Below are positions 31,766 through 40,594 of a stretch of 64,000 bases of DNA, in pieces. Under the pieces are notes generated by a model. That model worked only from the letters and a program-made list of their open reading frames with translations, did no database searches and was not told where the DNA came from. Both the position numbers and the translations under genes were made by a program. This stretch comes from Bacteroidales bacterium UBA3743 (lineage in GTDB: Bacteria > Bacteroidota > Bacteroidia > Bacteroidales > Paludibacteraceae), in NCBI GenBank assembly GCA_002371265.1, contig DFGT01000030.1, positions 1 through 64,000 of the forward strand. The letters are read 5' to 3'. Numbering within the stretch: position 1 is the stretch's first letter; every line of letters begins with the position of its first letter.

Positions 31766-32717
31766 TCTTGAAAAGAGAATCTACAAATTCACGTCGGTCG
31801 AACACCTGAAGATGTTCGATACCCTCACCTACGCCAATATATCTGACTGGGATTTTAAACTGATCAGAGATACCGATCACCACTCCACCCTTTGCAGTGC
31901 CATCAAGCTTAGTGATGGCAAGGGAAGTAACATCAGTAGCCTTAGTGAATTGTTTAGCCTGTTCGTAAGCATTCTGACCTGTAGAGCCGTCAAGCACAAG
32001 CATCACATCGTGTGGCGCGTCAGGAATGATTTTCTTCATCACCTGCTTGATCTTTGTAAGCTCATTCATCAAGTTTATCTTATTATGAAGGCGACCTGCA
32101 GTGTCGATTATCACCACGTCAGCGTCCTGAGCCTTAGCAGAAGAGATTGTATCGTAAGCCACAGCGGCAGGGTCCGAGCCCATATTCTGGCGAATGACAG
32201 GACATCCTACACGTTCGCCCCACACAGCAAGCTGCTCGATAGCGGCAGCACGGAATGTGTCGGCAGCGCCAAGCACCACCTTCTTTCCTGCCTTCTTATA
32301 CTGATAAGCAAGTTTGCCGATAGTTGTAGTTTTACCTGCACCATTCACGCCGACGACCATAATCACATACGGATGTTTGCCTTCAGGCACGTCGAAATCA
32401 CCCTTCAAATCGGTATTGTTCTCCTCAAGCAACGACGCTATCTCATCACGAAGGATTTCATTCAGTTCATCTGTAGAGACATATTTATCCCTTGCGACAC
32501 GAGCCTCGATACGCTCGATGATACGCAAAGTGGTGTCCACACCGACATCAGAAGTGACAAGCACCTCTTCAAGGTTGTCGAGCACCTCCTCGTCTACCTT
32601 GCTTTTACCAGCAATAGCACGTGAGATTTTTGAGAAAACGCTGGTTTTTGTCTTTTCCAGACCTTTATCCAACGCCTCCTTTTTCTCTTTTCCAAATAAA
32701 CTGCTAAAGAAACCCAT
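31752..32717 (-). CDS. ftsY: Signal recognition particle receptor FtsY
   Basis: The SRP receptor GTPase that brings ribosomes making membrane proteins to the translocon. It has 321 residues from the ATG at 32717 (MGFFSSLFGKEKK). I prefer this to a longer frame starting at 32897 because the extra N-terminus is unlike the family and would cover the promoter. The short A domain is followed by the N domain and then the G domain: P-loop GVNGAGKTTT, DTFRAAA, DTAGRLHNK, TKLDGTAKGG, and the C-terminal GVGEGIEHLQVF. It is divergent from rplU. In many Bacteroidales ftsY sits after rpmB, rpmG and a DUF4295 gene; here it has its own promoter instead. Confidence 0.95.
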   Translation of the reverse strand: MGFFSSLFGKEKKEALDKGLEKTKTSVFSKISRAIAGKSKVDEEVLDNLEEVLVTSDVGVDTTLRIIERIEARVARDKYVSTDELNEILRDEIASLLEENNTDLKGDFDVPEGKHPYVIMVVGVNGAGKTTTIGKLAYQYKKAGKKVVLGAADTFRAAAIEQLAVWGERVGCPVIRQNMGSDPAAVAYDTISSAKAQDADVVIIDTAGRLHNKINLMNELTKIKQVMKKIIPDAPHDVMLVLDGSTGQNAYEQAKQFTKATDVTSLAITKLDGTAKGGVVIGISDQFKIPVRYIGVGEGIEHLQVFDRREFVDSLFKNEEK

Positions 32718-32740
32718 AATAATAAGATAAGAATACGTTA

Positions 32741-32748
32741 CAAAATTA
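32741..32748 (-). promoter_or_regulatory. Promoter -7 box of ftsY-rimO
   Basis: On the minus strand TAATTTTG matches TAnnTTTG and lies about 24 bases before the ftsY ATG. Its position supports the shorter ftsY start. Confidence 0.55.
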
Positions 32749-32779
32749 GTGCAAAAAAGCAAAAAAGCAATACATTCCT

Positions 32780-32809
32780 TTTGAATATTACAAAATATTA
32801 GTATTTTTG
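32780..32809 (+). promoter_or_regulatory. Promoter of rplU-rpmA
   Basis: TTTG (32780-32783) and TATTTTTG (32802-32809) are separated by 18 bases, a near-ideal Bacteroidota -33/-7 pair. The transcript would have a leader of about 70 bases before rplU. Confidence 0.65.
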
Positions 32810-32887
32810 CATCCGTTTTCCTACGCGGTTCAGTAAGACATTTCAAAAAGAGATGCACCGCCGGATCTAATTTTATATTTATATAAT

Positions 32888-33202
32888 ATGTACGCAATAG
32901 TTGAGATTGCAGGACAGCAATTCAAGGTTGAGAAAGACCAGACATTGTTCGTTCACCACTTGGACGCTGAGCAGGGCGCTAAGATTGAGTTTGACAAGGT
33001 GTTGTTGATCGACAACAACGGAAGTGTAACTGTAGGAGCTCCTACAATTTCTGGTGCTAAGGTAGTAGCAGAGGTTGTTTCTCCACTAGTAAAGGGTGAG
33101 AAGGTTCTTGTATTCCACAAGAAGAGACGCAAAGGTTACCGCAAGTTGAACGGTCACCGTCAGCAGTTCACTCAGGTTAAGGTTAACGATGTTGTTGCAT
33201 AA
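32888..33202 (+). CDS. rplU: 50S ribosomal protein L21
   Basis: A 104-residue ribosomal protein of the large subunit. The start MYAIVEIAGQQFKVEKDQ and the C-terminal KRRKGYRKLNGHRQQFTQVKV are the usual L21 sequences that bind 23S rRNA. Length is typical. It forms the standard operon with rpmA 19 bases downstream, from the promoter at 32780-32809. Nothing unusual is seen. Confidence 0.97.
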   Translation: MYAIVEIAGQQFKVEKDQTLFVHHLDAEQGAKIEFDKVLLIDNNGSVTVGAPTISGAKVVAEVVSPLVKGEKVLVFHKKRRKGYRKLNGHRQQFTQVKVNDVVA

Positions 33203-33221
33203 TTAAGGAAAGGGTAAAGAA

Positions 33222-33491
33222 ATGGCACACAAAAAAGGTGTAGGTAGTTCTAAGAACGGACGTGAATCAGCAAGTAAGAGACTTGGTGTAAAGCTTTTCG
33301 GTGGTCAGTTTGCAAAGGCAGGCAACATCATCGTACGTCAGAGAGGTACAGTTCATCACCCAGGTGATAACGTAGGTATGGGTAGCGACCATACATTGTT
33401 CGCTTTGGTTGACGGAATCGTTGTATTCCGCAAGAAGAAAGACAACAGATCTTTCGTTTCTATTGAGGCTAAAGCAGCAGTAGCTGAATAA
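33222..33491 (+). CDS. rpmA: 50S ribosomal protein L27
   Basis: An 89-residue ribosomal protein near the peptidyl-transferase centre. The start MAHKKGVGSSKNGRES and the segment RQRGTVHHPGDNVGMG are diagnostic. The N-terminus starts directly with the mature sequence, with no cleaved extension of the kind known in Firmicutes. It is second in the rplU operon and is followed by a strong terminator. Confidence 0.97.
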   Translation: MAHKKGVGSSKNGRESASKRLGVKLFGGQFAKAGNIIVRQRGTVHHPGDNVGMGSDHTLFALVDGIVVFRKKKDNRSFVSIEAKAAVAE

Positions 33492-33522
33492 CGAATTGTT
33501 TGTTCATAGCTTATAAATTTTG

Positions 33523-33562
33523 GGGCATCTCACAAATTTATTTTGTGAGGTGTCTTTTTTTA
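33523..33562 (+). terminator. Terminator of rplU-rpmA
   Basis: A long stem, GGCATCTCACAAA with TTTGTGAGGTGTC (with G-T pairs), is followed by a run of T from 33554. Confidence 0.85.
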
Positions 33563-33635
33563 TTGTTTAGTTAAAAATTAAGAATTAAGGATTAAGAATT
33601 CCACGCTCAAATTAGGACAACGACAGTCAAAATTA

Positions 33636-33643
33636 TATATTTG
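33636..33643 (+). promoter_or_regulatory. Promoter -7 box of murB
   Basis: TATATTTG matches TAnnTTTG and lies 26 bases before the murB ATG at 33669. A decoy ATG at 33658 runs into a stop after three codons. Confidence 0.5.
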
Positions 33644-33668
33644 TATACAATCAAAACATGACAAATAT

Positions 33669-34706
33669 ATGATCAGCATTAAAAAGAATTTTTCTCTTAA
33701 AACCTATAATACTTTCGGACTTGACCAATGTTGCTGTGAGTTCATCGAATACGACGATGTGGCTGAACTTCAATCATTTATCAAAGACGGAAATATTACC
33801 GGCAAACGGTTGTTCCAGCTTGGCAGCGGCAGCAACATCCTCCTTTGCAATGATTTCGACGGCACAATGATGCACTCGCAGATCAAAGGTATCGAGATTG
33901 TGTATGAGGATGCAGATTTCGTCGACGTGAAGGTAGGAGCCGGTGAGATCATGGACGACTTCATCGCTTGGGCAGTGGAGAATGGCTATTGTGGTGCGGA
34001 AAACCTCTCTATCATCCCTGGCACTGTGGGTGCATCAGCCGTGCAGAACGTGGGAGCTTACGGTGTGGAGGCAAAAGACATCATCAAAGAGGTGGAATTG
34101 ATAAAGATTGAAGACGCGAGCATCCACGTCGCTCCGAATAAGGAACTTCATTTCGGATACCGTCAGAGCCGATTCAAAGAGGATTGGAAAGACAAGTTTA
34201 TCGTCACTCACGTCACATACAGATTAAAGAAGCAACCAGACTTCAAACTTTCTTACGGTGGTCTTTCTAAAGAACTGGAAGGCAAAGAGATCAATTTGAA
34301 TTCCATCCGTGAAACTATCATCAGCATAAGAAACAACAAGTTACCAGAGGTCGGCAAAGTGGGAAGTGCAGGCAGTTTCTTCAAGAATCCCATCGTCGAC
34401 AGATCAATTTACGACGAGATATGCCGACGCGAGAAAGCCCTTGACGAATCCGTGATCGTCCCTAAATACGACATTTCCGAGACAGAGGTGAAGATTCCTG
34501 CAGGATGGATGATTGAACGCTGCGGATGGAAAGGGCAAAGCCACAACGGAGCTGGTGTTTGGCACAAACAGGCACTTATCCTCGTCAACAATGGAAATGC
34601 GAAAAGCAGGGACATCATTGAATTAGCAAACACAATCCAAGTCGACGTATGGAGCAGATTCGGAATTAAGATTGAACCGGAAGTGATATATATCAACAAT
34701 TTGTAA
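33669..34706 (+). CDS. murB: UDP-N-acetylenolpyruvoylglucosamine reductase
   Basis: A cytoplasmic FAD enzyme that uses NADPH to make UDP-MurNAc, the second committed step of peptidoglycan synthesis. The 345 residues match type I MurB (E. coli 342). Motifs: NTFGLD at the start, FAD-binding LGSGSNILL, IIPGTVGASAVQNVGAYG, YRQSRFK, the catalytic Ser in GSAGSFFKNP, PAGWMIERCG, and the catalytic Glu in KIEPEVIYI near the end. All key residues are present. The DUF4153 gene follows 15 bases later. Confidence 0.96.
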   Translation: MISIKKNFSLKTYNTFGLDQCCCEFIEYDDVAELQSFIKDGNITGKRLFQLGSGSNILLCNDFDGTMMHSQIKGIEIVYEDADFVDVKVGAGEIMDDFIAWAVENGYCGAENLSIIPGTVGASAVQNVGAYGVEAKDIIKEVELIKIEDASIHVAPNKELHFGYRQSRFKEDWKDKFIVTHVTYRLKKQPDFKLSYGGLSKELEGKEINLNSIRETIISIRNNKLPEVGKVGSAGSFFKNPIVDRSIYDEICRREKALDESVIVPKYDISETEVKIPAGWMIERCGWKGQSHNGAGVWHKQALILVNNGNAKSRDIIELANTIQVDVWSRFGIKIEPEVIYINNL

Positions 34707-34721
34707 ATCAATATTTTGCAT

Positions 34722-36515
34722 ATGAGCAAACTCAAATCTTTATTTTCTAAAGTCCCTGTTTTTTTGAATAGTATAAAGCTCTACCCTGTGGAGCTTTGTA
34801 TGACTTTGTTTTTATTCATCTCTGTTGTAATCATCTTTGAGGCAAAATCCATTGCAGACGACGAATCAAAAATTTCACCGTACGCCAACTTTTTTTATTC
34901 AATATGGACACTTGCTGTTTTGCCGTTTATCACAACAATAATCATTCGTTGCGACTGGAAAAACCGGACTAAAAGCGACATCGCAAAATATGCGTATTGG
35001 GCAAGCGGTCTGCTCCTTCTTCTCCCTGGATTTATTTTTCCCAAATACAAAATGAGCGAAGAAATAATATTTGGGACATACCTTCTTGCTTTTGGGCTTC
35101 TAATTTCAAGTGGTTTTTACTGGGACAACCGTAAATACGCTTACAATGGAAGCCAGATATTTCACCAACTGTGTTCATCCATAATCATAAGCGGAATATT
35201 GGTTCTTGCCTACTATGCTATGGCAGGCACGATAACCTATCTTTTCCTTTCCTCACAATCCGTAGAAGAGTATTTTATCGTCCGCTGTCTGTTGTTATAC
35301 GGAGGTTTGTTTATAGTTATCATATTCTTTCCTCTATTGTTGACACACAAGCTGTCTGTCGTCAGAGAGCAGAAGGAAGAAACGATTTCCAAAGTGCTCG
35401 ATTTCTGTGCCAATTACATTCTTATCCCATTCCTCATAATCTACACAGTCATTCTTTACGCATACGCATGTGAGATATTGATTTTATGGAATCTGCCCAA
35501 AGGAATGGTAGGATGGATGGTGATGGGATATATTTTCCTGGCATTTATCGGACATGCACTACAGAGAATCATCAGTAACAAAAGGTTTGAGCCATTTTTC
35601 CGTTATCTTCCATACATTTCCATCGTTCCACTGGCACTGTTCTGGGTAGGATTATGCCGACGATTGTCCGACTACGGTTTGACGGAAAGCCGAATCTACA
35701 TCTTGACATTCGGCGTCTCGGCAACTCTTTTCATGATCTTTCTTCTATTCAAAAAGACAAACCATTATCTGCTAATGGCAGGTATAGTCGGAGCAATCAT
35801 CGTATTTTTAGCATACATTCCTTGGACAAACGCCACACGTTTGGCTGCATTCAGCCAATTGTCTACAGTCAACAAATATGTCAAGAAATACGACCTGTTA
35901 AAAGACGACCAGCGTCATTTCAAAGATTTCAGTGATTGGTGTGCGGATGCCACAGCAGATACCTCAGAAGTGTTACGATTCATATCCGCTTATGAATATC
36001 TAGGCAAAGGTTACGTAGAAAAGAAAGTGGAAAATGATATCCAATACGACTCTATATATTCAATCTACGGAAGCATTCCAAATGAAATCAAGGAAAAATA
36101 TAGCAAAGACAGATTAGGTAATTATAGCTATAAAACCGCTAATGAGAAGAGATGGATACACCACAAGAAGAAGTCATACCCTATTGACATCAAAGGTTAT
36201 CCGTTCTTATGTAAAATAGAACACTATTATAAAGCTGAGGAATTCATAAACATATATGAAGGAGACAGAATGATTTTTTCTATAAACTGGGAGCAACATA
36301 TCCGCAATAATCTTACGACGCTTCTTCAAGACTCTATACCATTGGAGAAAGAAGATCAGTTTTTCACATTCAGAAACGACTCCATATTAATTGTTTTTGA
36401 CGAATTTCATTTCACAAAAGAAGACGACAAGCTCTACAGTTTTACCTTTGAAGACATGTTGATTTTCTCAAAGTATCCATTGGAAAATGTATCAATAAAA
36501 TCAGACAATGAATAA
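34722..36515 (+). CDS. DUF4153-family membrane protein
   Basis: A 597-residue protein from the ATG at 34722; a TTG two codons upstream is less likely. About ten hydrophobic helices fill residues 25-370, including the segment around ILYAYACEILILWNLPKG, which is typical of DUF4153 proteins of Bacteroidota. A hydrophilic C-terminal part of about 220 residues follows and contains no motif I know. It is an inner-membrane protein of unknown function. It lies 15 bases after murB and is probably cotranscribed with it. A short hairpin (GAACTC with GAGTTC) follows the stop, but without a T-tract. Confidence 0.75.
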   Translation: MSKLKSLFSKVPVFLNSIKLYPVELCMTLFLFISVVIIFEAKSIADDESKISPYANFFYSIWTLAVLPFITTIIIRCDWKNRTKSDIAKYAYWASGLLLLLPGFIFPKYKMSEEIIFGTYLLAFGLLISSGFYWDNRKYAYNGSQIFHQLCSSIIISGILVLAYYAMAGTITYLFLSSQSVEEYFIVRCLLLYGGLFIVIIFFPLLLTHKLSVVREQKEETISKVLDFCANYILIPFLIIYTVILYAYACEILILWNLPKGMVGWMVMGYIFLAFIGHALQRIISNKRFEPFFRYLPYISIVPLALFWVGLCRRLSDYGLTESRIYILTFGVSATLFMIFLLFKKTNHYLLMAGIVGAIIVFLAYIPWTNATRLAAFSQLSTVNKYVKKYDLLKDDQRHFKDFSDWCADATADTSEVLRFISAYEYLGKGYVEKKVENDIQYDSIYSIYGSIPNEIKEKYSKDRLGNYSYKTANEKRWIHHKKKSYPIDIKGYPFLCKIEHYYKAEEFINIYEGDRMIFSINWEQHIRNNLTTLLQDSIPLEKEDQFFTFRNDSILIVFDEFHFTKEDDKLYSFTFEDMLIFSKYPLENVSIKSDNE

Positions 36516-36564
36516 GAACTCGCTTAAATTAACGTGAGTTCGATGAAATAAAAAAAGAGAAAAT

Positions 36565-36712
36565 GATAGTTGGAGTGCCATAAAGAGGATTGTTAAGGAC
36601 GGAACGTCCTAACTCCACCCCACGTGCGAGCCGTAGGCGAGCACACAGAATTAAATAAAAACTAAGAGACTAAAAGTTCATAGAGAAAGTCTTCTTTTAT
36701 AAGAAAAGCGAT
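36565..36712 (+). repeat. Structured intergenic repeat, copy B
   Basis: Begins with the shared leader GTTGGAGTGCCATAAAGAGG. Hairpin 1 is GTTAAGGAC-GGAAC-GTCCTAAC and hairpin 2 is GTGC-GA-GCC-GTA-GGC-GA-GCAC. The third hairpin has decayed to AAAGTCTTCTTTT. It faces copy C about 40 bases downstream on the other strand. Confidence 0.8.
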
Positions 36713-36750
36713 TGTAATCAACCATTATACGAAATCATATCAATTTTTGA

Positions 36751-36827
36751 CCGCTCGTCCTTTCGGATTCGCGGAGAGAGGGGAAGTTAGGGCAAATATC
36801 TATTAACATGGGCCCTTAACAATCCTC
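36751..36827 (-). repeat. Structured intergenic repeat, copy C
   Basis: An inverted, diverged copy. On the minus strand hairpin 1 keeps GTTAAGGGC and GCCCTAAC but with a longer loop (CCATGTTAATAGATATTT). Hairpin 2 is CCGC-GA-ATCC-GAAA-GGAC-GA-GCGG: a different outer stem, a different upper stem and a GAAA tetraloop, with the tandem GA kept. Confidence 0.75.
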
Positions 36828-36874
36828 AAATCCATAATCCAATTCCTAAATTAAAATTAACTAGATTCTAAAAC

Positions 36875-36908
36875 AAAATCGGCAGAGGAATCTTCCCCTG
36901 CCGATTTT
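36875..36908 (-). terminator. Terminator of the esterase gene
   Basis: The stem AAAATCGGCAG with CTGCCGATTTT carries its own T-run on the minus strand, about 40 bases beyond the esterase stop. Confidence 0.8.
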
Positions 36909-36949
36909 CGTTATCGTTTTATAAACGTTTTTGTTTATCGTCTATCGTA

Positions 36950-38749
36950 TCATTTCCTCACCAACAATGTGTAATTCTTGCCTTTTGAATTTCTCAAAAT
37001 ATAGAATCCGCTCTTCAAAATGTTTTTATAAGAATTCTGTGAGACGGTGATCTTCTTGACAAATCTGCCGGCTATATCATAAACAGAATAGTTTCCGTCA
37101 GGAATCAATCCGTTCTCAGCGGAAATAGACTCAACACCAGTCGGGTTGACACATCTGAATGTGAAGCAGTCGATATCCACCCAGTCTCCTGTGATTTCGA
37201 CTTTCAGCACATGAGTTCCCTTAGTCAACTTGTTCAACTTAGTCTCAACAACCTTGAATGTCTCCCAGTCTCCTGTGTTTGGCACTTTCACAAATCCTCC
37301 AGGAGTACCGTCGTCGCCAGGGACAATAAAGCTATTATCCAAATAGAATGTGAATGCCGCACCATTTGCTCCGGATGCCACTTTCGACTCTACGATATAC
37401 TCGTCTTCATACTGAATATCAACCGTATACTCAAGCCACTCGCCAGTCTGAGTGTATCCGACAGCAGTAGCGCTCATATCCACTCCCTCATTACGCGTTG
37501 TTCCATTACGATTCTCCTCATCATTATCGTGGTATGCGTTACCCTCACCACCATTGTCGAACTCCTCTGCTTCAATCTTTCCAGGAATCTTAAAAGGAAC
37601 ACCGTTGAACGGAGTCTGCGGCATGAAGATAGTCACCTCCTTCTTGGAAGTTGTATACTCCTTGTTGTTATTGTCGTAAGCCACAGCCCAAATAGTGTGT
37701 GTACCCTCCGACACATTATCCCATACGTACCTCGTCTCGCCGCTCACAAGTTTCTGTCCATCAGCATAGATTTCTATCGACTTGGTATTCTCGATCTCAT
37801 TGTTGACAATAATTTCAACCTCTCCCGGCTCCGACTCCTTATTGATAAAAGTTTCTATTTTGATGCCAGCCTGAGGTGTAGAGCTACCGTTCTTTTCCAA
37901 GATCTCAAGCATCTTCTCTGCGTATCTCTTACCCAAAAGTTTGTAGCCAGCCACAGTGAAATGATATTCGTCACCGGCAGCCTCACAACCTTCAGCGGAG
38001 ATAACATACGAATTTGGAATCACACTCGGCACTTTTCTAATGACATTATTATGACCACTACATGGACCAGTGTAACGGACCTCACCAACAAGCAGAGGAA
38101 TGTCAGCTCCATTAAGACCAAGATCATCCAACATATTCTGATAAACCTCCTTCAAATTGTTAGGCCAGTTTTGGTCTCCTGTATTTGTCTCACCCTGATG
38201 CACCAAAATACCCTTGATGACACCAACCTTCTGAGCCTCCTTAGCGACCTCAATAATACGTCCATAAGGATTGCTTCCATAAGATTTAGCATAATCCTGT
38301 AGCCAACTTGCAGCAGAGCTCAAATAACTCTGATATTTAGTTTTACGGAAGGCATCAATACTAGCTCCACCAATAGCGACGTCGACAACACCGACTTTTA
38401 TGCTTGGATCAAGTTTTTCCACCAAAGTACGTCCGAAATAGTCTACAGGTCCGAAGCCACTATTATTCCAGTGGAAACAACGAGCCAATGGCGGAACAGC
38501 AGTATACTCACCGCATTTTTTTTTGCCACACTGAGAACAGTTGTCAGCAGTGTAGAACATTCTGAATCTCTCGTCGACTCCCTGTTTCTCACTGTCAGGC
38601 ACAGTGGCATTACCCTCCATGTTCGACTGTCCCCAACATATATAGATATGATAATTAGGATCTGGTTCGGCAATAGCCAAAGAAGAAGCCCCTACCAAGC
38701 ACAGAGAAAGAGCCATGCGTAAATAATGAAGTAAAAATGTGTGTTTCAT
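36950..38749 (-). CDS. Secreted sialate/acetyl-xylan-type esterase with CBM6-like domain
   Basis: A 599-residue secreted protein from the ATG at 38749, chosen because it gives a clean signal peptide ending SLAIA; an in-frame ATG at 38773 adds eight residues. The esterase domain (about 25-290) is of the SASA/DUF303 type: nucleophile Ser in CWGQSNMEGN, a conserved HQGE block, and the acid-His in DEYHFT. These enzymes remove acetyl groups from sugars. An Ig-like linker follows, then a CBM6-like carbohydrate-binding module (about 390-535, with KIEAEEFDNGG and GEWLEYTV). The last 60 residues resemble a T9SS type A sorting domain (YSVYDIAGRFVKK, then SGFYILRN). Substrate is not known. An orphan monocistronic gene. 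Confidence 0.85.
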   Translation of the reverse strand: MKHTFLLHYLRMALSLCLVGASSLAIAEPDPNYHIYICWGQSNMEGNATVPDSEKQGVDERFRMFYTADNCSQCGKKKCGEYTAVPPLARCFHWNNSGFGPVDYFGRTLVEKLDPSIKVGVVDVAIGGASIDAFRKTKYQSYLSSAASWLQDYAKSYGSNPYGRIIEVAKEAQKVGVIKGILVHQGETNTGDQNWPNNLKEVYQNMLDDLGLNGADIPLLVGEVRYTGPCSGHNNVIRKVPSVIPNSYVISAEGCEAAGDEYHFTVAGYKLLGKRYAEKMLEILEKNGSSTPQAGIKIETFINKESEPGEVEIIVNNEIENTKSIEIYADGQKLVSGETRYVWDNVSEGTHTIWAVAYDNNNKEYTTSKKEVTIFMPQTPFNGVPFKIPGKIEAEEFDNGGEGNAYHDNDEENRNGTTRNEGVDMSATAVGYTQTGEWLEYTVDIQYEDEYIVESKVASGANGAAFTFYLDNSFIVPGDDGTPGGFVKVPNTGDWETFKVVETKLNKLTKGTHVLKVEITGDWVDIDCFTFRCVNPTGVESISAENGLIPDGNYSVYDIAGRFVKKITVSQNSYKNILKSGFYILRNSKGKNYTLLVRK

Positions 38750-38924
38750 GTCGTAAAAAGTTTTCAAATTCATACAACAAATATAAAAAGTAAAATCAGC
38801 AATATATTTTAAAGAGCCAAGAAAATGACAAAAAGGGAAAAAATGGCACCAATAATGGGAATAATAGCATTGATAAAAGACGGTGGAAAGAGAAATTTTA
38901 GTACTTTTACAGAAACAAAAAACT

Positions 38925-38950
38925 CAACATGAAAAAATCAAATATTCTTT
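38925..38950 (+). repeat. 26-bp direct repeat, left copy
   Basis: Starts CAACATGAAAAAATCAAATA and is identical to 39145-39170. It contains an ATG and seven sense codons (MKKSNIL) of the gene at 39149, followed here at once by TGA. It looks like a left-behind copy of that gene's start. Confidence 0.85.
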
Positions 38951-38962
38951 GATATAGAACTT

Positions 38963-39090
38963 GAGGATTGTTAAGGGCGGAACGCCCAAACCCTCTATAC
39001 GTGCGAGCCGTAGGCGAGCACACAGAAATTAACAAAACCACAGAGACACAAAATTTACAGAGAAAGGCTATGCCTTTTATGAGAAAAAGA
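38963..39090 (+). repeat. Structured intergenic repeat, copy D
   Basis: Hairpin 1 is GTTAAGGGC-GGAAC-GCCCAAAC (one pair lost) and hairpin 2 is the common GTGC-GA-GCC-GTA form. The terminator-like hairpin 3 is AAAGGC-TAT-GCCTTTT. It lies between the two 26-bp direct repeats. Together with copy E on the other strand it encloses two unknown genes. Apart from this repeat and the direct repeats, 38750-39148 holds only a weak promoter-like word, TACTTTTA, near 38902. Confidence 0.85.
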
Positions 39091-39144
39091 GACGAGAAAT
39101 AAGACATAAACTAAAACAGAACCAATTAAATTCAAAAAGCTTCC

Positions 39145-39170
39145 CAACATGAAAAAATCAAATATTCTTT
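39145..39170 (+). repeat. 26-bp direct repeat, right copy
   Basis: Identical to 38925-38950, and covers the start codon and first codons of the membrane protein gene at 39149. Confidence 0.85.
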
Positions 39171-39856
39171 CATTCATAGGATTGACATTTTTTACAGTCT
39201 ACGAAATATTAATATATATCATCAACCCGCCTTTCGACGTCGACTTTATGATCTTTTTGCTATGTATGGGATCTTTCTTTACTCTACCTATATTCCTTTT
39301 TGTGTGTTGCTGCTGTATCATATACTCAAGCATCTTTGCAATTATTGATAAAAAACGAGCAGATATAATATGCGGAATATGGGCACTTGTTCTGCTTCTG
39401 ATTTGGATATTCAATACAAACGACGTGAATGCGAACATTCAAGAGGAATATTACGAGGATCACAAAAGTGAATTATGGGAATTTGCTTCTGAAATAGAAC
39501 GCATATGCGACGGGAAAGTCTCACATCTTTGGATAAAAAAAGATGAAGACGAATCCAATCATACAGGAAACCTTACAGATGCCGACGTCGAACAAATCAA
39601 AGACATGATTAATTCTCATGGATTTATAGATGTATCTTACGGAGATAGTGTTTGTAATATAGGATACAAATATAAAGTCATGGCTCGTTACAGTTTCGTT
39701 TTAGGACTTCATGGCAAAAAGTTGGAAGATAATTATGAGACTATCATCTACAACGACACTGTAGCCTTCGAGCACGGTTGTGGAGCAGTCGGCCGCTGTA
39801 GCTATCCAGGTAAGGAAGAATATTTAAAAAGCAAAGGGAGAACGAGTGAATATTGA
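39149..39856 (+). CDS. Membrane protein of unknown function
   Basis: A 235-residue protein. Three hydrophobic helices (about residues 6-25, 30-60 with four consecutive Cys, and 70-90) are followed by a soluble acidic domain of about 140 residues with scattered Cys. No family is recognised. The start is fixed by MKKSNILSF. A 26-bp copy of this start lies 220 bases upstream with repeat D in between, so the original promoter was probably displaced. The gene lies between facing repeats D and E. Confidence 0.6.
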   Translation: MKKSNILSFIGLTFFTVYEILIYIINPPFDVDFMIFLLCMGSFFTLPIFLFVCCCCIIYSSIFAIIDKKRADIICGIWALVLLLIWIFNTNDVNANIQEEYYEDHKSELWEFASEIERICDGKVSHLWIKKDEDESNHTGNLTDADVEQIKDMINSHGFIDVSYGDSVCNIGYKYKVMARYSFVLGLHGKKLEDNYETIIYNDTVAFEHGCGAVGRCSYPGKEEYLKSKGRTSEY

Positions 39857-39929
39857 GTGGATATTCAAGTTTAAATTGCAAAATCCGATTCCGACACCTG
39901 CCGTGCAGGAATCGGCTATCCTTGATGAA

Positions 39930-39990
39930 AACAGGAGGGCGGCCACAAGGGATCGATCTTAGGAGGGCGACCACAAATCGATAAATGACA
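39930..39990 (+). repeat. Small degenerate direct repeat (GGGCGACCACA family)
   Basis: Two neighbouring words, AGGAGGGCGGCCACAAGGG and AGGAGGGCGACCACAAATCG, are each followed by an ATCGAT-like end. The reverse complement of the core (TGTGGTCGCCC) recurs near 53350. Similar GGGCGA/CACA words are common intergenic repeats in bacteria. Confidence 0.4.
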
Positions 39991-40033
39991 ATCAGTCTTA
40001 TTCGCTCCATCCACATACTCAAAATTCGTGTTT

Positions 40034-40504
40034 TCAATAAAACCATTCATAGTTGTTGTCATCATGATATTTAAGCATAGCATCATCAATACATTCTCCG
40101 TCACTTCGTTCCTTCAAAATTAAAATCATTAGACAATCTTCATCATCCTTAATAGACTCTATTTTTATAGGCAGTGAATCAGACAGGAAAAAACGATAAA
40201 ATTTGAGTTTATCTGTATTATTTGTAGAATATCTTACATTAGGGTTTCCATTCGAAGTAGAAACGCTTTTAACAAACATTGTATCAGACATAACTTTCTC
40301 TTTTGTTTCATCTATACACTGATACACTATGCCATAAAGTTCACGTTCCTTGAATGGATTAAATAAAACATATTTCGGGAAGAATTCTTTACTGTTTAAC
40401 CAGCCAAATGTTGAAAAAGACGAAACCATGACATATGAGAACAGCAATCTGTAAAGCACAAACACAACTACAAAAAAAGAAATTATCAGCAATGATTTTT
40501 TCAT
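40034..40504 (-). CDS. Hypothetical membrane-anchored protein
   Basis: A 156-residue protein. A basic start MKKSLL leads into one strong hydrophobic helix (about residues 4-28), without a clear signal cleavage site, then a soluble domain rich in Asp, Glu and Tyr. No family is recognised. It lies between repeats D and E, convergent with the membrane protein at 39149. It may be part of the same accessory insert. Confidence 0.5.
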   Translation of the reverse strand: MKKSLLIISFFVVVFVLYRLLFSYVMVSSFSTFGWLNSKEFFPKYVLFNPFKERELYGIVYQCIDETKEKVMSDTMFVKSVSTSNGNPNVRYSTNNTDKLKFYRFFLSDSLPIKIESIKDDEDCLMILILKERSDGECIDDAMLKYHDDNNYEWFY

Positions 40505-40594
40505 GTCACAACCTAAAAGAATTAGTCTTTTTTATTCCGACGGTGTAAAATTAATGATTTTAAAGAAATCACATCTCTTCCATTCGTTATTTTC

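Noticed and set aside
31719..32624. Plus-strand open frame of 301 codons
   Set aside because: Antisense to ftsY, which is fully conserved on the minus strand.
37211..38302. Plus-strand open frame of 363 codons
   Set aside because: Antisense to the esterase, whose catalytic and CBM motifs are intact.
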